Shown piece by piece: positions 25,625 through 33,205 of a DNA stretch of 64,000 bases; position 1 is the first letter of the stretch; each line of letters begins with the position of its first letter. The stretch is from BAIKAL-G1 sp943369525. GTDB taxonomy: Bacteria > Cyanobacteriota > Cyanobacteriia > PCC-6307 > Cyanobiaceae. A model generated the notes under the pieces. That model did no database searches and was not told the DNA's origin. It was given only the letters and a program-made list of their open reading frames with translations. The translations under genes were made by a program, and so were the position numbers. The stretch is taken from the NCBI GenBank assembly GCA_943369525.1, contig CALRNL020000005.1, forward strand, positions 124,001 through 188,000, written 5' to 3'.

Positions 25625-26176
25625 TCAGGGAGATGGCAACCCAGAGGTCAGTCCAAATTCCGCCAGGGCCAGGGGCAAATTGCGATGCTCATGGCCGCTC
25701 TGGGCCAATTTCACCAAGGCGAAGCGCTGTAACTCGTTCAGGCCTCCCCAGGCTGCGTCGCTAAGCACCACACCCAGATCCCTGCAGGCCTGGTCCACCG
25801 ACGCAGGGGTGTCCTGGGGCTGCTGCCAACTCTCCTGGCAGGCGATCGGCAGGGTGCGGGCGACCCCAGCGGCTTGCCGGGCGGTCCGCTCCAACAACCA
25901 CCGCCGCAGCTCCGCCACGGCAGCGGGCCCATCCGGCCAAACCAGTAGCCGCTGCCGTTCGGCCACCGCCAGATCGTTCCAGTGCACCAACTTGAGCTTG
26001 ACCCCGGCGAGATCGAGCTTGCGCCGCACCGCCATCGGGATGCAGCGCAGCTCGGCCGTGAACTCCGCCTCGAAGTCAAAACAGGTGTGGGCGATGGCAG
26101 CGACGTCGCCCCTCGCCGGGCCCAGAGCGTTTCTGGACCCATCGCTCCCGCAGCCCGGCACGCCCGTGGAGTTCAT
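25625..26176 (-). CDS. narM: Nitrate reductase-associated protein NarM
   Basis: 183 residues of the nitrate-reductase-associated family. The diagnostic segment is FDFEAEFTAELRCIPMAVRRKLD followed by GVKLKLVHWNDL. In Synechococcus elongatus narM is required for active nitrate reductase although it is not a cofactor-synthesis gene, so it likely helps NarB mature. The first about 30 residues (to AAIAHTC) lack similarity; a shorter start is possible. The ATG overlaps the cnaT stop in ATGA, giving a coupled cnaT-narM unit. Confidence 0.9.
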   Translation of the reverse strand: MNSTGVPGCGSDGSRNALGPARGDVAAIAHTCFDFEAEFTAELRCIPMAVRRKLDLAGVKLKLVHWNDLAVAERQRLLVWPDGPAAVAELRRWLLERTARQAAGVARTLPIACQESWQQPQDTPASVDQACRDLGVVLSDAAWGGLNELQRFALVKLAQSGHEHRNLPLALAEFGLTSGLPSP

Positions 26177-27267
26177 TGCATGGCGGCCTGGAGGCCCAGG
26201 CCGACGCGGGCCTTGAGCAGGGCCTCGCTCTGGTCGAGGGCGGCGACAAACGTGTCGTGGGCGCCAGCAAACCAGAGATAGGCGGCCACATTCCAGCGCA
26301 GGGCCCCAGCCAGGGGTCCGGCGCCGGCCAGGGCCTCACCGGCCTGGTGCCGCCAGCTATCCAGGTCGCTCCAGCGCACCTCCTCGGACGGAATGCCGTG
26401 GTCGCGGGGATGGAGCAGGACACGCTCGCTAACGCCATGGCGCAGGCGGGCGGTGATGGCGGCCCGGGTGGTGGGCAGGTCGGTGGAGCCCTCCAGGCCC
26501 TTGACCGTGAGCACATCCGTTTCGGCCGCGGCCGTGAGCGCCTCCCAGGCCCGGGCTTCGGTGGGGGGATGGACAAAGCCACTGATCAGCAGATGGTCCC
26601 CCTGGTGGGGAGTCCAGAGCAGCTCCAAGCTGGCGACCGGAGGCCGCTTACCAATCGCATCACGCACCGGCAGCAACCGCTCCGCCGCCGGGAAGTGGTC
26701 CGGTTGGTGGGTGAGGGCCAGGCCATGGCGATCCAGCCGCTCCTGCACCTGGGCCAGGGGCAAGCCAACCCAATCGATCCCCAGGGCCGCGAACAGTTCC
26801 GCCAGGGTCACCCCGTATTTCACCGGCATCGGCCCGCCGCCATGGAGCACCACCGGCAGGCCCGCCGCGGCCAGCACCAGGGCCACCAGGGGCAGCAGGG
26901 GGGCCGTGCGACTGCGGCCGTCATAGGGAACCCCAAAACAAAGGGCCCGCCGGCCCGGGGTTGCCAAGGTGGGGCCGTGCTGGCGATAGCTCTCAAGCAT
27001 GCCGGTGAGCTCGATCGGCATGGGCCGGCGGATGCGGTGGGCAATCAAAAAGGCCCCGAGCTGGGCATCACTGGCCTGGCCCGCCAGCATCAGGTCCATC
27101 GCCTCACGGGCTTCCTGGCGCGAGAGCCCGGTGCTGGTGTGTTCGCCGCTGCCGACCTTGCCCAGCAAGTCACGAAAGCGCAGAGCCTCCAAACTGAGGC
27201 TCCCGCCCCGCCCTGGGGACTGGGGCCCGGGCAGGGGCTGCGAAATCGTTGTAGCCGCCGCACCCAT
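26173..27267 (-). CDS. cnaT: CnaT-like protein (anthranilate phosphoribosyltransferase fold)
   Basis: 364 residues related to TrpD anthranilate phosphoribosyltransferases: FRDLLGKVGSGEHTSTGLSRQEAREAMDLML is the helical N-terminal domain, and LHGGGPMPVKYGVTLAELFAALG aligns with the substrate/PRPP region. The canonical TrpD phosphate-binding GTGGD is not visible, so tryptophan synthesis is unlikely. In Anabaena the homologue CnaT is needed for expression of the nir operon. The gene here lies between nrtA-narM and nirA, as expected for CnaT. Forms an ATGA overlap with narM and is divergent from nirA across 76 bp. Confidence 0.85.
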   Translation of the reverse strand: MGAAATTISQPLPGPQSPGRGGSLSLEALRFRDLLGKVGSGEHTSTGLSRQEAREAMDLMLAGQASDAQLGAFLIAHRIRRPMPIELTGMLESYRQHGPTLATPGRRALCFGVPYDGRSRTAPLLPLVALVLAAAGLPVVLHGGGPMPVKYGVTLAELFAALGIDWVGLPLAQVQERLDRHGLALTHQPDHFPAAERLLPVRDAIGKRPPVASLELLWTPHQGDHLLISGFVHPPTEARAWEALTAAAETDVLTVKGLEGSTDLPTTRAAITARLRHGVSERVLLHPRDHGIPSEEVRWSDLDSWRHQAGEALAGAGPLAGALRWNVAAYLWFAGAHDTFVAALDQSEALLKARVGLGLQAAMQ

Positions 27268-27272
27268 TAGTT

Positions 27273-27286
27273 GTAGTGGTTGAGAC
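27273..27286 (+). promoter_or_regulatory. NtcA-like site in the cnaT-nirA divergent region
   Basis: GTAGTGGTTGAGAC satisfies GT-N10-AC and GTA-N8-TAC with one mismatch. It ends 57 bp before the nirA ATG but only 6 bp before the cnaT start, so activation would be toward nirA. The sequence 22-24 bp downstream (CAAATT) is a poor -10, which lowers confidence. Confidence 0.35.
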
Positions 27287-27343
27287 AGGAGCGCCCCTGC
27301 CCCCTGGCCAAATTGTCCATCCGCTTGGCGTTCTGGTTGGTTG

Positions 27344-28927
27344 ATGGTATCCGCTGCATCGAGTGAGTTTCAGGCCGATGGGGCGGATCCAGGCCAAGTT
27401 GGAACCAAGTCTGGAACCAAATTGAGCAAAATCGAGCAGGCAAAAGCCAGTTTCTGCGGCCTCGATCTGGAGTCCCGGCTCGGCGAACTCGCCAGTCAGG
27501 GTTGGCAATCGCTAGACGAAGACACCCTGACCATCCATCTCAAATGGCTGGGCATCTTTTTTCGGCCCGTCACCCCCGGGCGTTTCATGCTGCGCCTGCG
27601 GCTCCCCAATGGGGTGATCCTGGCCGACCAGCTGGAGGTGCTGGCCGATGCCCTCGATCGTTGCGGCGAAGAGGGATCCGCCGATATCACCACCCGCCAA
27701 AACCTGCAGATGCGCGGGTTCCTATTGGAGGACATGGCCCCCTTGTTGGGAGCCATGGAGGGGGTGGGCCTGACCAGCCGCCAATCCGGCCACGACAATC
27801 CCCGCAACATCACGGGCAATCCCCTCGCCGGCATCGATCCGGAGGAAGTGGTCGACACCCGGCCCCTGGTGGCGGCCATCCAGGCCCGGCTGCTGGGGCC
27901 TGGGGGACCCCGCAACCTGCCCCGCAAGTTCAATGTGGCCGTGGGCGGAGCTGCCGATAGCTTCCTGCTCCATAACGACCTGGCCTTCCTGCCCTGCCAC
28001 CGCGATGGCGAGTTGGGCTTCACGGTGATGGTGGGGGGCTTCTTTTCGGCCCAACGCAATGAACTGGCCATCCCCCTCGGGCTATGGCTCCGGCCCGAGC
28101 ACCTGGCCGATTTCAGCCTGGTGGTGCTGCGCCATTTCGAACGCCACGGCAATCGGGCCGCCCGCAACAAAAGCCGGCTCCTGTACCTAATCGAATACCT
28201 GGGGCTGGAGACCTACAGGCGGGAGCTGCTGGCTGAATTGGCCGCCCTCGGCGCCGAAGCCCTACCCCATGACGGCAGCCATCTGGTGACCCGGACGCCC
28301 CGCTCCGGGCTGGGGGTTCAGGCCCAGAAGCAGCCCGGCCTGCACTGGGTCGGCCTGGGCGTGCCCATGGGCCGGCTCGATGCGGACGCCATGGCCGAGC
28401 TGGCCCGCCTGGCCAGGACCTACGGCCAGGGGGAGCTGCGCTTCACCGAGGCCCAGAACGTGCTGATTCCAGGCGTGCCCACCGACCAGGTTGGGGCGTT
28501 GCTGGCCGAACCGCTGCTGCAACGGCTGCGGCCCGAACCCGGCCCCCTACAGGCCGAAGCCGTGAGCTGCACCGGCAACCGCTATTGCAGCTTTGCCCTG
28601 ATTCCCACCAAAACCACCGCCCAGGCCGTGGTCGAAGAGTTGGAGCGGCGGCTGGAGTTGCCCGAGGCGGTGCGCAGCCACTGGACCGGCTGTCCCAATG
28701 CCTGCGGCCAGCCCTACATGGGCGAAATCGGCCTGATGGGCGCCAAGGCCCGCCAGGACGGCCAGATGGTGGAAGCCGCCAAGATTTTCCTGGGGGGATC
28801 GATGGGAGCGGAGCCCCAATTGGCGGCCCTGCACGGCACGGCCGTGCCCCTGACCGACCTGCCTGATGTGCTGGAAACCCTGCTGGTGGAGCGTTTCGGC
28901 GCCCGGCGCCGCAGCCAGACCCCCTGA
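27344..28927 (+). CDS. nirA: Ferredoxin-nitrite reductase
   Basis: Six-electron reduction of nitrite to ammonium using siroheme and a [4Fe-4S] cluster. 527 residues. Two homologous ferredoxin-like/sulfite-reductase repeats are visible: the N-terminal FFRPVTPGRFMLRLRLPNG half and the C-terminal half starting at GLHWVGLGVPMGRLDA. The cluster/siroheme Cys are in SCTGNRYCSFA and HWTGCPNACGQ. DITTRQNLQMRGF is the conserved anion-binding block. There is no C-terminal ferredoxin domain. ATG 27344 is used; the adjacent TTG 27341 is in frame. The next two genes probably supply siroheme. Confidence 0.97.
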   Translation: MVSAASSEFQADGADPGQVGTKSGTKLSKIEQAKASFCGLDLESRLGELASQGWQSLDEDTLTIHLKWLGIFFRPVTPGRFMLRLRLPNGVILADQLEVLADALDRCGEEGSADITTRQNLQMRGFLLEDMAPLLGAMEGVGLTSRQSGHDNPRNITGNPLAGIDPEEVVDTRPLVAAIQARLLGPGGPRNLPRKFNVAVGGAADSFLLHNDLAFLPCHRDGELGFTVMVGGFFSAQRNELAIPLGLWLRPEHLADFSLVVLRHFERHGNRAARNKSRLLYLIEYLGLETYRRELLAELAALGAEALPHDGSHLVTRTPRSGLGVQAQKQPGLHWVGLGVPMGRLDADAMAELARLARTYGQGELRFTEAQNVLIPGVPTDQVGALLAEPLLQRLRPEPGPLQAEAVSCTGNRYCSFALIPTKTTAQAVVEELERRLELPEAVRSHWTGCPNACGQPYMGEIGLMGAKARQDGQMVEAAKIFLGGSMGAEPQLAALHGTAVPLTDLPDVLETLLVERFGARRRSQTP

Positions 28928-29067
28928 AGCTCCAACCGCTTGCCAACGGTCCCCAGGGCCAAGGCGGGCGGCTGCCAACCCCCTGGGCCCAGCCCCATGC
29001 CCCCCCCACTCCCGGGGCGGACCTGGCCCCCGATTTCCCTCGCTCCATTGCTGATTCGTCCTTGTCC

Positions 29068-30594
29068 ATGCCGCCCCTGCCGCTGGCCCAGGCCTGTGCC
29101 GAACGCGGCCGGATCGCCGCAACTGGCAGGGTGGATCCAGCTGCCCGGTGGGTGACCATGCTCCGCCTGGGATCTGACCAGCCCGACCCGACGCCCTTGC
29201 CGCCCGAGGGCAGCCTGGAGCGCTGGCAGCGGCTCCAGGAGCTGGGCCGCAGCCCAACCGACCCCGGCCCCTGGCTCGCCGGCCTGGCCTCGGGAAGCCT
29301 GACGCCCGATGTCGATCTCCTCGTCACCCTGGCCGGCCGGGTGGACCGGGCTGGCGCCGAACGCCTGCTAGTCCTGGCCGCGGACTTTGGCCTGCCGCCC
29401 CTGCGCCTGGCCCTGGAGCAGGCCCTGCCTGCCCTGCCCGCCGCCACCCGGGCGGTGTGGCTGGATCCTCTTCTGACCCTGGCCCCCGACGAACCGGGCT
29501 GGCTGGCCCTGCTTGGGGCGTTCCCGGACCCCCGCGTCGCCGACCGGTTGCGGCAGGCCCTGGCCTGCTCTCTGGACGCCCAACTGCTGGAGCGCCTCGG
29601 CCATCAACGGCAGGGCGAGGATGGGGCCCTGCTCCTCAAAATCAGCCTGACGCCAGGACCACGGGCCCTGCGCCATGGGGCCTTGGAAGGGCTGGCCCTG
29701 GGCCTTTCGGCCTGGCCCCTGGAGCCCCTGCGGGCGGGCCTGGCGGCCCTGGTGGAAGACCTGGATCCCGCCCTGGCCGCCAAGGCGGTGGATCTGCTGG
29801 CCCGCCTACCCCAGGGCCAACGCCAGTTACGACGCCTGGCCCAACGCCCCCTGGCGGCCCCGGTGCAAGGGCGGCTGCAACGGCGCCTGCGGCGCTGCCC
29901 CCTGGTGCTGGTGGTGCATGGCCGCAGGGGCGGCCTCATTCCTGAGGAGCTGCAGGATTGGGCCCGGGAGCTGGAGCAGCGGCGCGGCGCCCCGGTGCTG
30001 CTGCAGGCCCTCACCAGCGGAACCCCAGACCCCAGCCCGGGCTTCTGGGCCGGGGCCCAGCGGGCTGGGGCGGTGGGCCTGGTGCCCCTGCTGCTCCTGC
30101 CTGGGGGCCACGTGCGCCAGGACCTGCCGGCAATCGCCCGCGCCTGGCGCAACCGCCTGGGCCCGGGCCCGGCCATGGCGCTCCAGCGCTACCCCTTCCT
30201 GGGGGCCTGGCCGGCCTGGCAGCAGCTGCTGGCTGGCCAACTGGCGGATCGGCAGGAATTTGGGGCCATCCACTGGCTTCACCATCCGCTGGAGGGCCCC
30301 CTGGCCCAGCGCTATCTGGCCCACCTGGGCGCCGTACTGGGCAGCCCTGGGCTAGCCACTCCATACACTGCAGAGCTGGCGGATCTGGTTTTGCCTGTGG
30401 ATCGCCCCGACCCGCAAAGCGTGGCTGTGCTGCCCCTAACCCTGGCCAGCAACCGGCTCACCGACACCCTCGCCGCCGGCCCCCGGGGGGCTCTCCCACC
30501 AGGCCAAACCCGCCCCCCCCAGCCCCTTCCTCCCCTGTTGCAGCAACCCGCCATCCGCCAGTTCCTGCTCAGGGCGCTTGGGGCCTTGCCATGA
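29068..30594 (+). CDS. HEAT-like region fused to a CbiX-type sirohydrochlorin chelatase domain
   Basis: About 508 residues. The first about 280 residues are Leu/Ala-rich helical repeats (for example RWQRLQELGRS, LRLALEQALPALP, DPALAAKAVDLLARL) that look like HEAT or Armadillo repeats. From about residue 285, PLVLVVHGRRGGLIPEEL starts a CbiX/SirB-like domain: the chelatase His in VVHG, then VPLLLLPGGHVRQDLP with the second metal-site His. Usually the motif is HGS, here HGR. In context (nirA before, cobA after) ferrochelation of sirohydrochlorin to siroheme is the likely job. The start is uncertain: TTG 29062, ATG 29068, or ATG 29158. The stop overlaps cobA in ATGA. Confidence 0.75.
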   Translation: MPPLPLAQACAERGRIAATGRVDPAARWVTMLRLGSDQPDPTPLPPEGSLERWQRLQELGRSPTDPGPWLAGLASGSLTPDVDLLVTLAGRVDRAGAERLLVLAADFGLPPLRLALEQALPALPAATRAVWLDPLLTLAPDEPGWLALLGAFPDPRVADRLRQALACSLDAQLLERLGHQRQGEDGALLLKISLTPGPRALRHGALEGLALGLSAWPLEPLRAGLAALVEDLDPALAAKAVDLLARLPQGQRQLRRLAQRPLAAPVQGRLQRRLRRCPLVLVVHGRRGGLIPEELQDWARELEQRRGAPVLLQALTSGTPDPSPGFWAGAQRAGAVGLVPLLLLPGGHVRQDLPAIARAWRNRLGPGPAMALQRYPFLGAWPAWQQLLAGQLADRQEFGAIHWLHHPLEGPLAQRYLAHLGAVLGSPGLATPYTAELADLVLPVDRPDPQSVAVLPLTLASNRLTDTLAAGPRGALPPGQTRPPQPLPPLLQQPAIRQFLLRALGALP

Positions 30595-31481
30595 GCACCG
30601 ATGGGAGCGGCCCCGCGGCCACCAGCCCCGACACCAGCGGCCCCGCAGCCAGCACCCCAAAAACCCTGGGCCTCGATGGCAGGGAGCCCGATGGCTTGGA
30701 CAACCCTTTGCCGGGCACGGTGTATCTGGTGGGGGCGGGTCCGGGCGATCCGGACCTGCTCACCCTCAAGGCCCATCGGCTGCTCAGCCGCTGCGATGCC
30801 CTCGTCTACGACTCCCTGGTGCCCCGGGCCCTGCTCGACCTGGTGCCAGAGGGCTGCGAGTGCCATTTCGTCGGCAAGCGCCGCGGCCACCATTCCGTGC
30901 CCCAGCCCACCACCAACGCGGTGCTGGTGGAGCTGGCCCAACGGCACCGCTGCATCGTGCGGCTCAAGGGGGGCGACCCCTTCCTGTTCGGCCGGGGCGG
31001 CGAGGAGGCGGCCCACCTGGTCAAGCAGGGGGTGGCCGTGCAGGTGGTGCCTGGGGTGACGGCGGGCATCGCCGCGCCGGCCTACGCGGGCATCCCCGTG
31101 ACCCACCGGCGGGCCGGCTCGAGCGTCACCTTCGTGACCGGCCATGAGGAGATCGATAAGGGTCGCCCCGGCGTCGACTGGCGCGGCCTGGCCCGCAGCA
31201 GCGATGGGCTGGTGATCTACATGGGCCTGCACAACCTGCCCCAGATCTGCGCTGAACTCATGGCCGGCGGTCTGGCCGGCAGCACGCCGGCGGCGGTGGT
31301 GCAGCAGGGCACCGTGACCGGCCAACGCCAACTGATCACCGCCCTGGCCGACCTGGCTGGCAGGGTCGAGGCCGAAGGGTTCGGTTCCCCCGCGATCGTG
31401 GTGATCGGCGCCATGGTGGCGGAGCGGATTCCCCAGTGCGCCCCCGAACCGGCCCTGGTGGAGATGCCGATCCCCTTCTAG
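30591..31481 (+). CDS. cobA: Uroporphyrinogen-III C-methyltransferase
   Basis: SAM-dependent methylation of uroporphyrinogen III at C2 and C7 to precorrin-2, the entry to siroheme for NirA and to corrinoids. 296 residues. The SUMT blocks are complete: VYLVGAGPGDPDLLTLKA, DALVYDSLV, RLKGGDPFLFGRGGEEA, PGVTAGIAAPAYAGIPVTHR and VIYMGLHNL. Single-domain, with no CysG dehydrogenase/chelatase domain, consistent with a separate chelatase upstream. The ATG overlaps the preceding stop by 4 bp. The first about 40 residues form a Ser/Pro/Ala-rich tail with a repeated SGPAA unit. Confidence 0.95.
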   Translation: MSTDGSGPAATSPDTSGPAASTPKTLGLDGREPDGLDNPLPGTVYLVGAGPGDPDLLTLKAHRLLSRCDALVYDSLVPRALLDLVPEGCECHFVGKRRGHHSVPQPTTNAVLVELAQRHRCIVRLKGGDPFLFGRGGEEAAHLVKQGVAVQVVPGVTAGIAAPAYAGIPVTHRRAGSSVTFVTGHEEIDKGRPGVDWRGLARSSDGLVIYMGLHNLPQICAELMAGGLAGSTPAAVVQQGTVTGQRQLITALADLAGRVEAEGFGSPAIVVIGAMVAERIPQCAPEPALVEMPIPF

Positions 31482-31516
31482 AGCTCCAGGCAAGGGCGCC
31501 TGGGGCAGCAAACCCC

Positions 31517-32404
31517 CTACTCCAGCCGCAACACCCCCTGGGTGCGCTCCCGGCGCTGCTGGTCCTGGGCCCGGTAGGCCTCCTGGCAGCCATCCCGGGG
31601 GGCAAGCACGCAGCTCACGTAGTTGGAGGCATCCACCAGGGCGGCTCGGATCGCCTTGGCCGCCGGTGTGCGTTGGGACTGGCTGTTGTTGGAGCCAAAT
31701 TGCAGGGTGCCGGCAGCGGCGGTGAGGGCCTGGCCGGTGGTGCCCATGGTGGGAGCGAGCCAAAGGGCGAGGCCGGCGGCGGGCGCCAGGCTGGCGCCAT
31801 TGGAGCGGGCTTGAGCCGTGTTGCTGGCCCGACCTTCCACGGTGCGGGAGCCGAGGATCTCGCCGGTGCTGCTATCGACAATGCGGATATCAAGGGCGAC
31901 GTAATCCCTGGTTTCTTGCTGTTGGTTCGCGGTGCCAAAACCGAGCAGGCCGAAGTTGCTGCCGGACTGTTTGGTTTCCACGTTGTTGTCGTAGGCCGTG
32001 AGCGTGCCGAGCACGATGTAACGGGCCCCGGTCATCTGACCCTTTTTGGCGGCGTTACTTCCCTTTTTAACGATGCCTAGCTCGGCCAGCTCCTGCTCCG
32101 ACAACACCTGCTTGAGGTTGCTGCGCTCCACCACCTGGAGATTCCCCGTGGCCGCCAGTTCATTGGCCAGGGCTGCGGCCAGGTCCTGGGCCACCGATCC
32201 CTGCCACCACCAGGTGGGCTGGGTCACCGTGTTCTTGAACTCCGGCACCGACACCGTGGGCCTGGTCCAGGGGCGCGCCGCACGGGGCTGCTGGTAGGGC
32301 TGCTGGGGCAGGGGCTGGGGTTGCTGCTGGGCGCCCACGGGCAGGCCGGCGGCCGCCACAAGCAGGCCGGCGAACAGACAAGCCCTGCGGCGGTTTGGGG
32401 TCAT
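31517..32404 (-). CDS. CsgG/HfaB-like secreted protein
   Basis: 295 residues from ATG 32404 (MTPNRRRACLFAGLL). A basic n-region and hydrophobic core end near VGAQQQ, a likely signal peptide cleavage site, followed by a Gln/Pro-rich linker. The core resembles the CsgG family: QDLAAALANELAATGNLQVVERSNLKQVLSEQELA, GARYIVLGTLTAY, ALDIRIVDSSTGEILGSRTVEG. No lipobox Cys is seen, unlike true CsgG lipoproteins, and no curli genes are nearby. An envelope or polysaccharide-related role is a guess. Convergent with cobA (35 bp apart) and divergent from the cupin gene. Confidence 0.75.
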   Translation of the reverse strand: MTPNRRRACLFAGLLVAAAGLPVGAQQQPQPLPQQPYQQPRAARPWTRPTVSVPEFKNTVTQPTWWWQGSVAQDLAAALANELAATGNLQVVERSNLKQVLSEQELAELGIVKKGSNAAKKGQMTGARYIVLGTLTAYDNNVETKQSGSNFGLLGFGTANQQQETRDYVALDIRIVDSSTGEILGSRTVEGRASNTAQARSNGASLAPAAGLALWLAPTMGTTGQALTAAAGTLQFGSNNSQSQRTPAAKAIRAALVDASNYVSCVLAPRDGCQEAYRAQDQQRRERTQGVLRLE

Positions 32405-32598
32405 CGCGACGGGATGGGGGGGAAGGTCAGTCCCCCCATGCTGGCCTGGGGCGGGCGGCAAGGCTGGGGGGGCGCCAGTCGGGTATCCGTCCCCGATCCG
32501 GACCCCATCAGGGGTTTGGTAGCCGATCGAACCACAGGCCCGGCTAGCACTTGGGTTGATTGGGACACCTTCTTCGTCCACCTCCGGTGGCAAACGCC

Positions 32599-33141
32599 AT
32601 GGTCACCACCCTGCTGGAGGCCAACCACACTGGCCAATCGCCCACGGCGCCGCGACCGGCGCCCATGTTTGAGCTGGTCCCCTACGAGAAGTTCCGCGAT
32701 ACCCCTGCGGTGCGCTTCTACGACATCACCGTGCCCACCTCCAATGCCCGCGATCTGGTGGTGCACAGCGGCCCGGCGATCAGCCCCCCCGATGACAGCG
32801 AAACGGGCGCCTGGCAGTTCTATCTCCATCCCCACCAGGAGGACAACCTGCTCGCCCTCCATGGCGGCCGCACCTTCTTCCTGGTGAACCTGGGCTGGAA
32901 CTATCCCTTCCACATCGTGCGCCTGGAAAGCGGCGGCGACATCCTGCGCATTCCGCCGGGCACTTTCCACCGCTCCGTGTCCGATCCCGCTGGCTCGGTG
33001 GTGCTCAACCAGGCCGTGCGCGACCAGGGCGCCAGCGTGCTGCGCGAATTCCGCGTCTACAACAGCGGCCGCATCCCGCGCCTATTCGCCACCACCTCCC
33101 GCACCGCTCCCCTACCCAAGCTGCACGGCGTCAGCTGGTGA
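32599..33141 (+). CDS. Cupin-fold protein
   Basis: 180 residues from ATG 32599. A single cupin barrel is suggested by HPHQEDNLLALHGGRTFFLVN (first motif with metal-ligand type His/Glu) and GGDILRIPPGTFHRSVSD (second motif, PxGxxH). The first about 20 residues are low-complexity, so a start at the internal Met of MFELVPYEKF is possible. Substrate unknown; single-domain cupins are often sugar isomerases or small-molecule binders. No partner gene explains its place between csgG-like and DUF2126 genes. Confidence 0.65.
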   Translation: MVTTLLEANHTGQSPTAPRPAPMFELVPYEKFRDTPAVRFYDITVPTSNARDLVVHSGPAISPPDDSETGAWQFYLHPHQEDNLLALHGGRTFFLVNLGWNYPFHIVRLESGGDILRIPPGTFHRSVSDPAGSVVLNQAVRDQGASVLREFRVYNSGRIPRLFATTSRTAPLPKLHGVSW

Positions 33142-33147
33142 CCCCCA

Positions 33148-33183
33148 GGCTTGCCGCCAGGCCCCAGGCCTGGGGCGCAAGCC
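33148..33183. terminator. Bidirectional GC-rich hairpin between convergent genes
   Basis: The outer stem GGCTTGC/GCAAGCC encloses a 16-bp palindrome made of GCCCCAGG and CCTGGGGC. It fills most of the 64 bp between the cupin gene and the DUF2126 gene, which face each other. No T tract follows on either strand, so it is more likely a 3'-end stabiliser or a factor-assisted terminator. Confidence 0.5.
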
Positions 33184-33205
33184 GGTCCCTTGGGCACGCA
33201 AGCGA

